60,122 nucleotides of DNA, taken from NCBI GenBank assembly GCA_006503475.1, contig RSEH01000278.1, positions 1 through 60,122 of the forward strand. Reading direction: 5' to 3'. The notes under the pieces are model-generated. The model was not told the DNA's origin. It searched no databases and was given only the letters and a program-made list of their open reading frames with translations. This stretch comes from Stentor roeselii. Its lineage: Eukaryota > Ciliophora > Heterotrichea > Heterotrichida > Stentoridae. Positions within the stretch are counted from its first letter, which is position 1, and each line of letters starts with the position of its first letter. The position numbers were made by a program, and so were the translations under genes. Below are positions 19,862 through 28,668 of this stretch, piece by piece.

Positions 19862-19877
19862 ATTTAGAAATATAGAC
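19862..19877 (-). promoter_or_regulatory. TATA-like box at the start of Kelch copy C
   Basis: The minus strand reads GTCTATATTTCTAAAT, four bases before the ATG. It differs from the copy A box at one position, while the sequence further upstream is unrelated. This supports selection on the box. Confidence 0.5.
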
Positions 19878-20429
19878 ACTAAAGAATTGTTTTATTTGAA
19901 AATTGAACTTTTGAGCAAGTTTTTAGATATTTTGTTGTTTATCATGATTTTTTTTAAAGATTTTCAACAAAATTGAGAATTTTTATCAAATTAGTTTACA
20001 AAAGCTAATTATTTACTAGAGTATTATATAATAATAAGATGTTTATTAGATATCATCTTTTTCTTATAATTAAAACAATATAGTTATCTAAAACTCATAA
20101 TATTCAATTTTCTGAGCATGCTTAACCTCTGAGCACAAAATTCGAGATTCTAATCATTATATCCAAATAAATTCCTGAAGCTAGTTATTTTGCCTAAACC
20201 TCTTCATCACCAAAAACTAAAACTAACCCTAATCCTTAAACAAGCCTCTCAATATTATTGATTCCTTAAGCCCTTCCCCAGACGACCCGATAGAAAAACC
20301 TAAAACTTTACAATCCCAATCCTAATCCTCCATTTCTACTGGTTATTCAATCGTTACTAAAATATATTCGCCGACAGAAAAATCCACAAAAAATCCACAA
20401 AAAAGTCAATTATTACTTAAATTCATGAT
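19878..20429. other. intergenic, A+C-rich on the plus strand
   Basis: No gene is visible. From about 20160 to 20420 the plus strand is unusually rich in A and C, with runs such as ACTAAAACTAACCCTAATCC. It is the 3' flank of the CCT-motif gene. A short direct repeat, AAAATCCACAAA, occurs twice near 20380-20402. The CCCTAA triplets are isolated and do not form a telomeric array. Confidence 0.45.
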
Positions 20430-20894
20430 TCACTCTTCCACAGGAGCAGATTTAACAAACTTTCCATTAACCCTAGGTTTAATCTTCGCAATGACACTTC
20501 TTCCACTGAAAACTCTTGAAACCTGTACACTTTTCCTATATTTCTTAACTTTTTCCTTATATTTCCTAATCTTTTCTTTTCTAACCTCAGCGGAATAAGT
20601 TCCGATTTGAATTTTGTTTTCATTTAAATCTGAAAACGAGGCAAAAGTATCACTGCTCTCAATTTTTCTGAAAGTTTTCCCTTCAGACTCAAGTTTAGGT
20701 GTTTTGAGGTTCGACAAAGAGAGAAAGTAACATTCGAGTTGTTGAGTTTTATGCTTTTCTAATGCCAGGTCTCGTGCAAGGCCGAAGTTTTTTTCCCGTT
20801 CTTTTTGCAGTTCTAGTGAAAGACGACTCAGTAGTTCGTGTTCTGAACTGTAAATAGGTACTGGTGCCACAATTTCGTGAGGATTTTGTGCCAT
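20430..20894 (-). CDS. small CCT-motif protein
   Basis: This 154-residue protein has a helical, charged segment (residues 18-60) and a C-terminal CCT motif (about 102-148): VRKEKIRKYKEKVKKYRK, then IAKIKPRVNGKFVKS. The CCT motif (CONSTANS, CO-like, TOC1) in plants mediates nuclear localisation and binding to DNA and NF-Y subunits; basic Arg/Lys residues and the PRVNGKFVK end are kept here, though the usual aromatic-Arg-Lys centre is changed. A regulatory nuclear role is inferred. The ATG is preceded by TATAAATTTA with no gap. No intron is needed. Confidence 0.68.
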   Translation of the reverse strand: MAQNPHEIVAPVPIYSSEHELLSRLSLELQKEREKNFGLARDLALEKHKTQQLECYFLSLSNLKTPKLESEGKTFRKIESSDTFASFSDLNENKIQIGTYSAEVRKEKIRKYKEKVKKYRKSVQVSRVFSGRSVIAKIKPRVNGKFVKSAPVEE

Positions 20895-21230
20895 TAAATT
20901 TATATGGGCTGTTCAAAGATGACTGAAGAAAAAACTGATGATTGATAGAATGACTTGAAATTCGAATCAGAGAAGTTGGAATTGACAGGAAGAAGGTTTT
21001 AAGGGTTTATGTTGATAAACTTTAAAATTTTTCGCGGGTTTTAAGATTTTTAAATAAAAGCGAAAGATTTATTCTAAGAATCAATTTTTTCAATTTTATT
21101 TCTAAAAAATAGTCATCTTCCATCATACCAAAATAATAACATTACAAGTAATACTAAATAATTCCATTATTCAAGCATTCAATCCATCCCCATTTAAATC
21201 ACCTAAACTTCATCTCCCTACGCCTGATAA
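20895..21230. other. divergent intergenic region
   Basis: This 336-bp AT-rich region lies between the start codons of the CCT-motif gene (minus) and the AMP deaminase gene (plus). It should hold both promoters. The half nearest the CCT gene is G/T-rich on the plus strand and the half nearest AMP deaminase is A/C-rich. I see no repeat or RNA gene. Confidence 0.45.
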
Positions 21231-23363
21231 ATGTCCGAATCTCTATCCAAGAAAAGAAACAGTCTAATGGTCGTTCTTCCATCTCAATCAGAAGAGCCTC
21301 TATTAAACCTTCTTTCAAGTCCAAAGCTTCACCATTCAGATTCCCAAAAACCTGGAAAGTCTCACCAGCTTCTTCTAATCGAACTTGCAGAATCCGAGCC
21401 AGGACTGACAATAGACGAGCCAGGACTAAAGCGTGACGGAAGTTACACAACAGAAGACAAGTTCCGAAGAGGTCTGATAGCAACTGAAAACGACTTGCAA
21501 CGTTTGAAGAACGTTGAAGAAATCCCATATCGACGAGTTATCTTTTCCAAGATCCCCAATCACTTGAAGCCGAAGTACGAGCAAGAAGAAGTTTTGAAGG
21601 CTTGCTCTGCGTTGATGGACATGATTGAAATCAGAGACAAGTACATCTTTTATGATGAATTTAACTTGCAGCACCCTTTGGACTTCGCCATTCGAGGGAA
21701 TAAAACATTTCCTACAGTGATGGGACTTTCTAGTCCATTGTTAACTTGGAAACTCGTCGCTGGGGTGGTTTCTTTCTATGAATTTGAAAATGAAGTCCAC
21801 ACACAAGTCATCTCAGTCAGAGAGTACTACTCAGACCTTCAACTTCTACTTAAAAACATGTTCGACGTCGTTAATAAAAGCTTCTGTCATATGAGACTTA
21901 AACTCCTTCAAAGTAAATTCAACCTTCACTTGATGTGCAATGCCGACCGTGAAAGTTTTCACCAAAAGTTCAAAAAAACTAGAGATTTTTACAATATTAT
22001 TAAAATTGACAATCATGTACATCTTTCAGCTGCGATGAATCAGAAGCATTTACAGAAGTTTATGAAAAATAAACTCACTCGACACCCGGATGAATATGTG
22101 ATCTGCACAAAGAATGGAGAATTGAAAAGCTTGAAAGAAGTTTTTGATTCTTTGGGAATTACGGCTGAAAATTTGACTGTTGATGTTTTAGATGTTTATG
22201 CTGATCATAAAACTTTTCATCGATTTGATAGGTTTAACTCGAAGTATAACCCTATTGGCACACCGTTGTTGAGGGAGATATTTTTGAAGACTGATAATTA
22301 TTTGCAGGGAAAGTACTTCGCTGAAATCACGAAAGAAGTTATTTTAGGACTTGAACGTGAACAGTATATTTTGTCGGAATATCGAATTTCGATTTATGGA
22401 AGGAGTCAGGATGAATGGCAAAAACTTGCTGTTTGGTTTAATAGTTTCAGGTTAAAGTCAAAATGTGTCAAATGGCTTATACAGGTTCCTAGGCTTTACA
22501 GTGTTTATAAGGCTTCTAGGCAGGTTGGTAACTTTCAGGACTTGGTGATCAACTTGTTTGCGCCTGTTGTTGAAGCGACTTTACACCCAGACCGATATCC
22601 TGAAATATCCAAGTTTCTTGAAGAAATCGTTGGTTTCGACTCAGTAGATGATGAATCCAAAAACGAGAAAGTGACTTCTTATACAAACTACAAGTCAATA
22701 ACTCCTGAGAACTGGACAAGCGATGAGAACCCTCCATATAGTTACTACTGTTACTACATGTATGCCAATATTTTCAGTATAAACCAGCTGCGGGCTGCTC
22801 GAGGACTGAATACTTTTGCCTTCAGACCTCATAGTGGCGAGGCTGGATCAATCGACCATCTGGCAGCTGCTTATTTGACCTCGCACAGCATAAATCATGG
22901 AATTGAACTCCAGAATTCACCTGTTTTGCAGTATTTGTTTTACTTGAAACAGATTGGACTATCCATGTCGCCCTTGTCTAACAATAAACTTTTCTTGAAA
23001 TTCATGAATAACCCATTTTTGAAGTTCTTTGAAAGGGGACTTAATGTCACACTTTCTACTGATGACCCGCTTATGATTCATTTGACGAGAGAACCTTTGA
23101 TTGAAGAGTATAGTGTTGTTGCTCAAGCTTTGGAACTCAGCACTGCCAGTTTATGTGAAATTGCTAGAAATAGTGTACTTCAGAGTGGATTTTCTTTTGA
23201 AAGAAAAAGTAAATGGCTCGGTCCAGATTTCATGGAAGGAGGACCTTATAGTAATGATCCTAACAAAACAAGCTTATCATGGATTCGCTACGCTTACAGA
23301 TACGAAGCATACACAGAAGAAGTTGACTACATTAGAAGACATGCAGACAAAATATATGTTTAA
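21231..23363 (+). CDS. AMP deaminase
   Basis: This 710-residue enzyme hydrolyses AMP to IMP and ammonia and helps set adenylate energy balance. The catalytic domain is full length: the metal-binding HxH in IKIDNHVHLSAAMNQKHL near residue 262, the RPHSGEAGSIDHL block near 535, SMSPLSNNKLF, and STDDPLMIHLTREPLIEEYS with the metal-binding Asp near 614. It ends in YRYEAY like other AMP deaminases. The first 90 residues are a variable, Ser/Glu-rich regulatory tail. No intron is needed and no key residue is missing. Its TAA stop lies 3 bp from the stop of the convergent DnaJ gene. Confidence 0.93.
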   Translation: MSESLSKKRNSLMVVLPSQSEEPLLNLLSSPKLHHSDSQKPGKSHQLLLIELAESEPGLTIDEPGLKRDGSYTTEDKFRRGLIATENDLQRLKNVEEIPYRRVIFSKIPNHLKPKYEQEEVLKACSALMDMIEIRDKYIFYDEFNLQHPLDFAIRGNKTFPTVMGLSSPLLTWKLVAGVVSFYEFENEVHTQVISVREYYSDLQLLLKNMFDVVNKSFCHMRLKLLQSKFNLHLMCNADRESFHQKFKKTRDFYNIIKIDNHVHLSAAMNQKHLQKFMKNKLTRHPDEYVICTKNGELKSLKEVFDSLGITAENLTVDVLDVYADHKTFHRFDRFNSKYNPIGTPLLREIFLKTDNYLQGKYFAEITKEVILGLEREQYILSEYRISIYGRSQDEWQKLAVWFNSFRLKSKCVKWLIQVPRLYSVYKASRQVGNFQDLVINLFAPVVEATLHPDRYPEISKFLEEIVGFDSVDDESKNEKVTSYTNYKSITPENWTSDENPPYSYYCYYMYANIFSINQLRAARGLNTFAFRPHSGEAGSIDHLAAAYLTSHSINHGIELQNSPVLQYLFYLKQIGLSMSPLSNNKLFLKFMNNPFLKFFERGLNVTLSTDDPLMIHLTREPLIEEYSVVAQALELSTASLCEIARNSVLQSGFSFERKSKWLGPDFMEGGPYSNDPNKTSLSWIRYAYRYEAYTEEVDYIRRHADKIYV

Positions 23364-23366
23364 TAG

Positions 23367-23852
23367 CTAGTACTTTATTTCCTTCCACTTATCTCCCTCA
23401 AAAGGATTATTCCTAGGATATTCAATAGCATTGCAACATTTCTTATAACTCACTTCAAAATCTCCTAAACGTGATTCCGACGAGTCCATCAAATAAAGTC
23501 CCCCAACCCCAGTACCAAAAAAAACTAAAAACCCCAAAAAGCCAAATCCATTCCTCGATTCTTTTTTTTCCGTCAAATCTTCACTTCGTCTTTGTGCCTG
23601 AAAACTATTTTTTCCAGCTCTTCTGTAGTTTTTAACAAGTGATGAAAAGTTAATCGAAGTTTCATCCGAAGTAAAAACAGGTGGCTTTTGATTGGAACTT
23701 AAAAAAACATAAGCTTCATGAAGTTCCTTAAACTTCTGAGGTGACCCAGTAGGTGAATCCGGGTGCAGTTCTTTAGCCTTCTGAAAATAAGCTGCCCTGA
23801 TCTGAGCTTTGCTAGCAGCTGAGGTGATTCCAAGTATTTTAAAAGGGTTCAT
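23367..23852 (-). CDS. DnaJ-domain protein with one membrane segment
   Basis: This 161-residue protein starts with a J domain (residues 2-60): FKILGI, helix II KAQIRAAYFQKAKEL, then the essential HPD (30-32) and KFKELHEAYVFL. Helix II is less basic than in canonical J domains but the HPD is intact, so it should stimulate an Hsp70 ATPase. A hydrophobic segment near residues 104-125 suggests a membrane anchor, followed by a short Cys-containing tail. The small single-pass plan resembles mitochondrial or ER DNAJC proteins. I chose the ATG at 23852 because the J domain begins there; the hydrophobic in-frame stretch before it overlaps the next gene's 3' end. Confidence 0.75.
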   Translation of the reverse strand: MNPFKILGITSAASKAQIRAAYFQKAKELHPDSPTGSPQKFKELHEAYVFLSSNQKPPVFTSDETSINFSSLVKNYRRAGKNSFQAQRRSEDLTEKKESRNGFGFLGFLVFFGTGVGGLYLMDSSESRLGDFEVSYKKCCNAIEYPRNNPFEGDKWKEIKY

Positions 23853-23947
23853 CAAAATTAATATTTTTATAATTCTCAGTACTTTTCTCCTCTTAATTAA
23901 AAAACTATAACTTTTCCAAATGATTATAAAAATTACGCCATTTCTGA

Positions 23948-24652
23948 CTAAACCATGCTTTCCCTCCATCTTTTACAAGTTTTTTCTTTCGCCTTGACAA
24001 TAACGTCCTTAATGACAAGAGACTTGATGTTGATATGGCAGTTGTTAGTTTTGGCAACTACTAGATTAATAGTTCCATTCACAAAATGAGAGCTAACTTC
24101 ATTTATCTGCATTTTAATCCTCGCCAAGAACCTTTCCTCATTCGCATTAAAACTCATATACTCCACCCCTTTCCCTCTAGTCACATGTTTTCCTTGCATA
24201 GTCGTCGTTATCTGTCTAGGAAGTTGTTCAGAAGTATAAAGTTTAACTTCTAAAGGAATCTGCTGATTACTCCCAATCTTTAAAAGGTTTAAAGGCACAA
24301 GTTCAACAATAAAACAAAAATACTTCGACTTGCAAATGCATTTATTCAAGTCACTCACAAGTCTCAGCTCGAAGTCGAACTGAGACTGGACCTGGTTGTT
24401 TGAAAGCATAAGACTTGTCAGTTCAGGAGTCACTGTCTCGGGACATGATGAGATCCAAGCCAAAAAGTTTGAAAGTGATTTTATGTATTTTTTGTTTTTG
24501 TCTATTTGACTCATTAGAAACTGGTTCGATGATTGAAGAGTTTTGCGCAGAACTTCAGAAGATGGCTCAGACTTGGATGATGATTCGTCGGGAGATGATG
24601 AGAGGCTGTTGTGAGAGGACTGCAACGACATTTTCGATTTTATAACCACCAT
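23948..24652 (-). CDS. protein of unknown function
   Basis: I do not recognise this 234-residue protein. The first 40 residues are Ser-rich and probably disordered. Residues 41-85 are helical. From about residue 100 there is a compact, beta-rich region (FCFIVELVPLNLLKI, IPLEVKLYTSEQLPRQI, RFLARIKMQINEVSSHFVNG, INLVVAKTNN) ending in a Lys-rich tail. This could be a beta-sandwich, but I cannot tie it to a family. Either the first ATG (24652) or the one at codon 8 (24631) may be used. The 3' end overlaps the upstream side of the DnaJ gene. Confidence 0.6.
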   Translation of the reverse strand: MVVIKSKMSLQSSHNSLSSSPDESSSKSEPSSEVLRKTLQSSNQFLMSQIDKNKKYIKSLSNFLAWISSCPETVTPELTSLMLSNNQVQSQFDFELRLVSDLNKCICKSKYFCFIVELVPLNLLKIGSNQQIPLEVKLYTSEQLPRQITTTMQGKHVTRGKGVEYMSFNANEERFLARIKMQINEVSSHFVNGTINLVVAKTNNCHINIKSLVIKDVIVKAKEKTCKRWRESMV

Positions 24653-24793
24653 TTAGAGAAAAAGACTTATTTATTCAACAGGTTTTTGGAAAGGTTTTAC
24701 GGTTTTTAATTAGGATGGGAATTTTAGGGTGAATTTTAGGGAGTATTGGGAAGTGGAAGGATTTTTAGATGTGAAAAAATTTAGAAGGTTGAA

Positions 24794-25306
24794 TCAGTTA
24801 GGTTGGCTTGTCGTGTTGAATAGGTGTTTTAGTGATATGCTCATGTTTTTACCGTGAGGCGTGCAACTTGCGAATTGGGCAAAGTGCTTATCTGGGTCGA
24901 AGTCTGGGTCGAGTAATTTGTAGTCTTTTATGCTTTTGTAGGGCCAGTCACTCAGTGGGTCACCTTGGATTGATTCTGACTCGTAAGGACCTTCTACGAT
25001 CTCCTCATCTTCATAATAATTGTTACTTTGACTATGAAAAAGAGAAGATTTTAAAGATTGCAACTCAGAATTCTGAGGTTCTTCTTTAGGTTCAAAAGAA
25101 AGACTCAAGCTCTTATCCCGCCAATCTTGAACAAGCGACACAAGAATAGTTTCCGGAGACTTCTGAACGTTTTTATTCTCATCTGTTTCTAAAACTTGCG
25201 TAAAAATTGATTTAATGACTTCATAATCCTTATAACAACTTTTCTTAACCTTTTCTAAGTTCCCTTCAATTTTTTTAACCCTATAGCAAAAATCTTGAAT
25301 ATCCAT
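24794..25306 (-). CDS. small acidic protein of unknown function
   Basis: This 170-residue protein has a helical, likely coiled-coil N-terminus (residues 5-45) and an acidic, Ser/Asp-rich remainder that looks disordered, ending in a short motif-like tail (KNMSISLKHLFNTTSQPN). No domain is recognised. The start is 14 bp from the stop of the alpha-glucosidase gene on the same strand. Support comes from an unbroken frame, local codon use and placement in a compact gene row. Confidence 0.55.
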   Translation of the reverse strand: MDIQDFCYRVKKIEGNLEKVKKSCYKDYEVIKSIFTQVLETDENKNVQKSPETILVSLVQDWRDKSLSLSFEPKEEPQNSELQSLKSSLFHSQSNNYYEDEEIVEGPYESESIQGDPLSDWPYKSIKDYKLLDPDFDPDKHFAQFASCTPHGKNMSISLKHLFNTTSQPN

Positions 25307-25320
25307 TTATAATAAATAAC

Positions 25321-27930
25321 CTACTCTAAATCCTCTTCAATAAAAACCTGCCAATCCTGATTAAGTGAGAGATTTTCCAAGAAGATTTCAAGAACTCCTT
25401 CAGAATTTCTAACTTTTCTAACATTTGCCCCTTCCTGTGTAACTTTAGCAGTGAAGGTCCTTTCATCATGGTTATCAATTCCAACTACAACAATTTTTTC
25501 AACAAAAAACCGATAAAAAAACTTCCCTTCAACCGAATATTTCAACCTAAATCGACTCGCTTCAAGATTTCCAAGAATAAACTTTCCTTCTTGATACTCA
25601 AAACTTTCTCCATCATCTAAAAAGCAAGTCCCTTGAGCACATCCATTAAAATCAAGTGCAACAATAATTTCAAAAGGCGAGTCATTCATAAACTGAGTAC
25701 TCAACCTGCTCTCTTGCATAAAGACCGTTTGCCCTCCATTCAAAAAAACCGGAATTTTATCTTCAAAACATTCAACTTTCAAATTTCCACTAAAAACTTC
25801 TTTAAAATGATAAAAATCAAACCATCTTCCAGGAGGTAAAAATCCTTCAAAATATTCAGATTTTTTCGAAACAACCGGAAAAACAATTAAACTTGGTCCA
25901 AGAAAGAACTCTTCATCAATTCTCGGAAACATCTTCAAGTCCGGGCACTGTAAAAACAACGACCTAATCACAGGAGTGCCAAATCGATGATACTGATAAA
26001 AAATTGTATACCAATAAGGAATCAGTCTATATCTCATTAAAATACTTTCTCTGATCAATTCGCGTTCTTTCTCAGGGAACTTCCAAGGCTCGCGATTTTT
26101 CGTATCAAGATGTGCATGTCCTCTAAAAAAAGGTAAAAAAGCTCCTAATTGATACCAACGCACTGCCAGTTCCGCACTGGCTTCCCCGAAGAACCCGCCG
26201 ACGTCAGCCCCGCAGTGACTCAGGCCACAAGAAGCGAGGGACAAGCACATAGGGACTGAAACTTTCAAATATTCCCAAGTCGACTTGTTGTCACCTGTCC
26301 AAACCGCTCCGAACTTTTGACTTCCTGCGAAAAAAGAACGGGTCAATAAAAAAGGACGAAGTTTTTTTGATGATCTTTCAAGAAGACCTTTAAATGTCGC
26401 TTTTGTCATCATCAGGCCGTATAAGTTGTGAACTTCTCGATGTTCAAGGGAATTTGAATGCTTTGAAGACTTTGGAAGAGTCGTTTCGCAACTGCCGAAT
26501 ACTGATGGCTCGTTCATGTCGTTCCAGATTTGAAGGTTTGATGTGGAGAATGGGTAGAGGTTGAAATTGTAAAAGGATGACCATTTTTGACGGGCTGGCT
26601 TCTGGAAAAAATCTACCCAGCTGGATGTTCCGGTCCAGCAACCTCCTGTGAAGTCTTCGCCTGATTGAGATTTTATGAAAAAATTTAAGGATTGGAGCTC
26701 GGAACCGATTTTTGAGGTCGGGTTGGAACGGAAGTGAGGGTCTACAATAGTAACAAGACGTTTACCATTAAGAGCAAGTGTATCTTGTAACTTAACAGGA
26801 TCAGGGAATTGATTCAAGTCCCATGTGAAATAATTCTTATTATCCGTATGTTCAATATCCAGCCAAAATACATCAACAGGAATCGAATATTTCCTGAAAT
26901 TATGCAAAAGTATCATCACTTCTTCTTGACTATAGTAATTCCATCTGCACTGATGATACCCTAAAGAAAACCGAGGTGGAAAACAAGCAGGTCCAGTACT
27001 TAAAGTAAATTTTTCTATTAACTTCAAAGGACTCTCATCAAACAACAGGTAAAACTCGAGATTTCCGCATTCACTCATCCAATGAACTTGTCGGTTGTCA
27101 TTAATCTGATCAGTTGAAATATCTACAAAAGTTTCAGAAGGATTAGCCCAGTAGATGCCGCAGTTTTTACTAAAAATAAAGGGCACACATCCATAAATTG
27201 AAGCTTTTGAGTCGATATCATAGCAAAAAACGTCTAAGTTATATAAACGATAAGGTTCAGCATCGTGAGTGTCAGAAAGTAAGACTGAATCGGTGTGTTC
27301 AGCGAGACCACTCAATAGTTGTTTCCCAATAAATGTAAAATCAAGACCAATTGAGCAAGGTCCTCTTATAGCAGGTTCTTCAAATGATCCAAACTTTTCA
27401 TTCCAAAAGTTCTGTTGCAGAGGTAGTCCAGTAGCATCAATTAAATTACTCTCAGAATGATTTAAAATATCATTTTTTTCTCGATATCTTTCAAAATTCA
27501 TCAAAGATCTATCATTGATTACCAATTTCACCTCAGAAGACTTTAAAACTTTGATAGAAAAAGGAGAAAAGATCAGTTCCAAGCATATATCTAAACTCGT
27601 CAAACTTAATGATGTGGATGTTTGAGACTGGATGTTTAGAATTGGTTTGTCTTGACTTAGATTCAGATTTTTCATTTCGTATCTAACATGAAGAGGGTTA
27701 ATTTCAGTGATTTTAAACCTGATCACATCTTTTTCATGAAAAGAAATTGTTACTGATAAGTAGGCATGGGTTTCTAAGATGTTTTTGAGATGAAAACTAA
27801 GAATGTTTTCATCAATTTTTAAGGAGTTTTCAATGACTTCATGAATGATTTTGAAGTCTTGAGAATGGCTTAAATACCTGTTTCTTACACAAAACTCCAA
27901 ATGCTCAGCTTTCTTAAATCTGAGTTCCAT
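25321..27930 (-). CDS. glycoside hydrolase family 31 alpha-glucosidase
   Basis: This 869-residue enzyme matches neutral alpha-glucosidases (GANAB/GANC type) of family GH31. The barrel is complete: PPRFSLGYHQCRWNYYSQEE near 318, VDVFWLDIEHTD near 352, the nucleophile Asp471 in IWNDMNEPSVFGS, and the acid/base Asp547 in VWTGDNKSTW, followed by SHCGADVGGFFG. The N-terminal beta domain (1-290) and C-terminal beta domains are present. There is no signal peptide at the N-terminus, so it resembles the cytosolic GANC type more than ER glucosidase II, unless an upstream exon is missed. It would release terminal alpha-linked glucose from glycogen-type oligosaccharides or glycans. The start codon is 57 bp from that of Rab1. 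Confidence 0.92.
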   Translation of the reverse strand: MELRFKKAEHLEFCVRNRYLSHSQDFKIIHEVIENSLKIDENILSFHLKNILETHAYLSVTISFHEKDVIRFKITEINPLHVRYEMKNLNLSQDKPILNIQSQTSTSLSLTSLDICLELIFSPFSIKVLKSSEVKLVINDRSLMNFERYREKNDILNHSESNLIDATGLPLQQNFWNEKFGSFEEPAIRGPCSIGLDFTFIGKQLLSGLAEHTDSVLLSDTHDAEPYRLYNLDVFCYDIDSKASIYGCVPFIFSKNCGIYWANPSETFVDISTDQINDNRQVHWMSECGNLEFYLLFDESPLKLIEKFTLSTGPACFPPRFSLGYHQCRWNYYSQEEVMILLHNFRKYSIPVDVFWLDIEHTDNKNYFTWDLNQFPDPVKLQDTLALNGKRLVTIVDPHFRSNPTSKIGSELQSLNFFIKSQSGEDFTGGCWTGTSSWVDFFQKPARQKWSSFYNFNLYPFSTSNLQIWNDMNEPSVFGSCETTLPKSSKHSNSLEHREVHNLYGLMMTKATFKGLLERSSKKLRPFLLTRSFFAGSQKFGAVWTGDNKSTWEYLKVSVPMCLSLASCGLSHCGADVGGFFGEASAELAVRWYQLGAFLPFFRGHAHLDTKNREPWKFPEKERELIRESILMRYRLIPYWYTIFYQYHRFGTPVIRSLFLQCPDLKMFPRIDEEFFLGPSLIVFPVVSKKSEYFEGFLPPGRWFDFYHFKEVFSGNLKVECFEDKIPVFLNGGQTVFMQESRLSTQFMNDSPFEIIVALDFNGCAQGTCFLDDGESFEYQEGKFILGNLEASRFRLKYSVEGKFFYRFFVEKIVVVGIDNHDERTFTAKVTQEGANVRKVRNSEGVLEIFLENLSLNQDWQVFIEEDLE

Positions 27931-27987
27931 AAATTATCCATTAATTCGCTAAATCGATACCTTACCATAAACCTTTTGCAACAAATA

Positions 27988-28641
27988 ATGGCAAACCCCG
28001 AATAGTAAACTCCAAACAGCGACTACCTCTTCAAGCTGCTTCTAATCGGCGATTCAGGTGTAGGCAAGTCAAGTGTATTGCTTCGTTTCGCTGACAACAC
28101 TTACACTGAAAGCTTTATTTCAACAATCGGAGTAGATTTCGTAAACCCTACACAGAAAATCAAGACAATCGAAATCGACCAAAAGATCTTTAAACTGCAA
28201 ATCTGGGACACAGCTGGTCAAGAAAAGTTCAGAACAATCACTTCTTCTTACTACCGAGGTGCTCATGGCATCATCATCGTCTTTGACGTGACCAACAGAG
28301 ACTCGTTCACGAATGTCGGAAATTGGGTGAATGAAATCACGAAATATGCTTCAGATAATGTCAACAAGTTGTTGGTTGGCAATAAAACTGACATGACTGA
28401 CAAACGACAAGTCTCTTATGAAGAAGCCAGAGAACTAGCTGAGTCTCTTGGAATCGAATATGTAGAAACTAGTGCCAAAAACGCCACTGGTGTCGAAGAA
28501 AGTTTCACGAAAATGACCAGAAGTATAAAAGGAAAAATCGTCACGAGTAGTTCGAATACAGCCGTGGCTCCAAACGTTCATGGACAGAAACTTGCAGGTG
28601 GAAAGGCTGTTCAAGCCAAAAAGGAAGCAGGGTGTTGCTAG
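27988..28641 (+). CDS. Rab1/Ypt1-type small GTPase
   Basis: Two 15-nt introns, 28005-28019 (GTAAACTCCAAACAG) and 28141-28155 (GTAAACCCTACACAG), give 207 residues. The start becomes [20 protein letters not shown], the Rab1 signature. The second intron is in frame and contains no stop, so a plain reading would insert five residues (V-N-P-T-Q) into switch I; removal restores [15 protein letters not shown]. All G motifs are intact: [19 protein letters not shown] and SAK. The C-terminus is the double-Cys prenylation signal GCC. Rab1 drives ER-to-Golgi vesicle traffic. The first exon is only 17 nt. Confidence 0.93.
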
Positions 28642-28668
28642 GTTTTAGTTTAATTTAGGAATAGAAAG

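Noticed and set aside
20195-20225. Telomere-like CCCTAA near the CCT gene
   Set aside because: It is a single occurrence in an A/C-rich flank, not a repeat.
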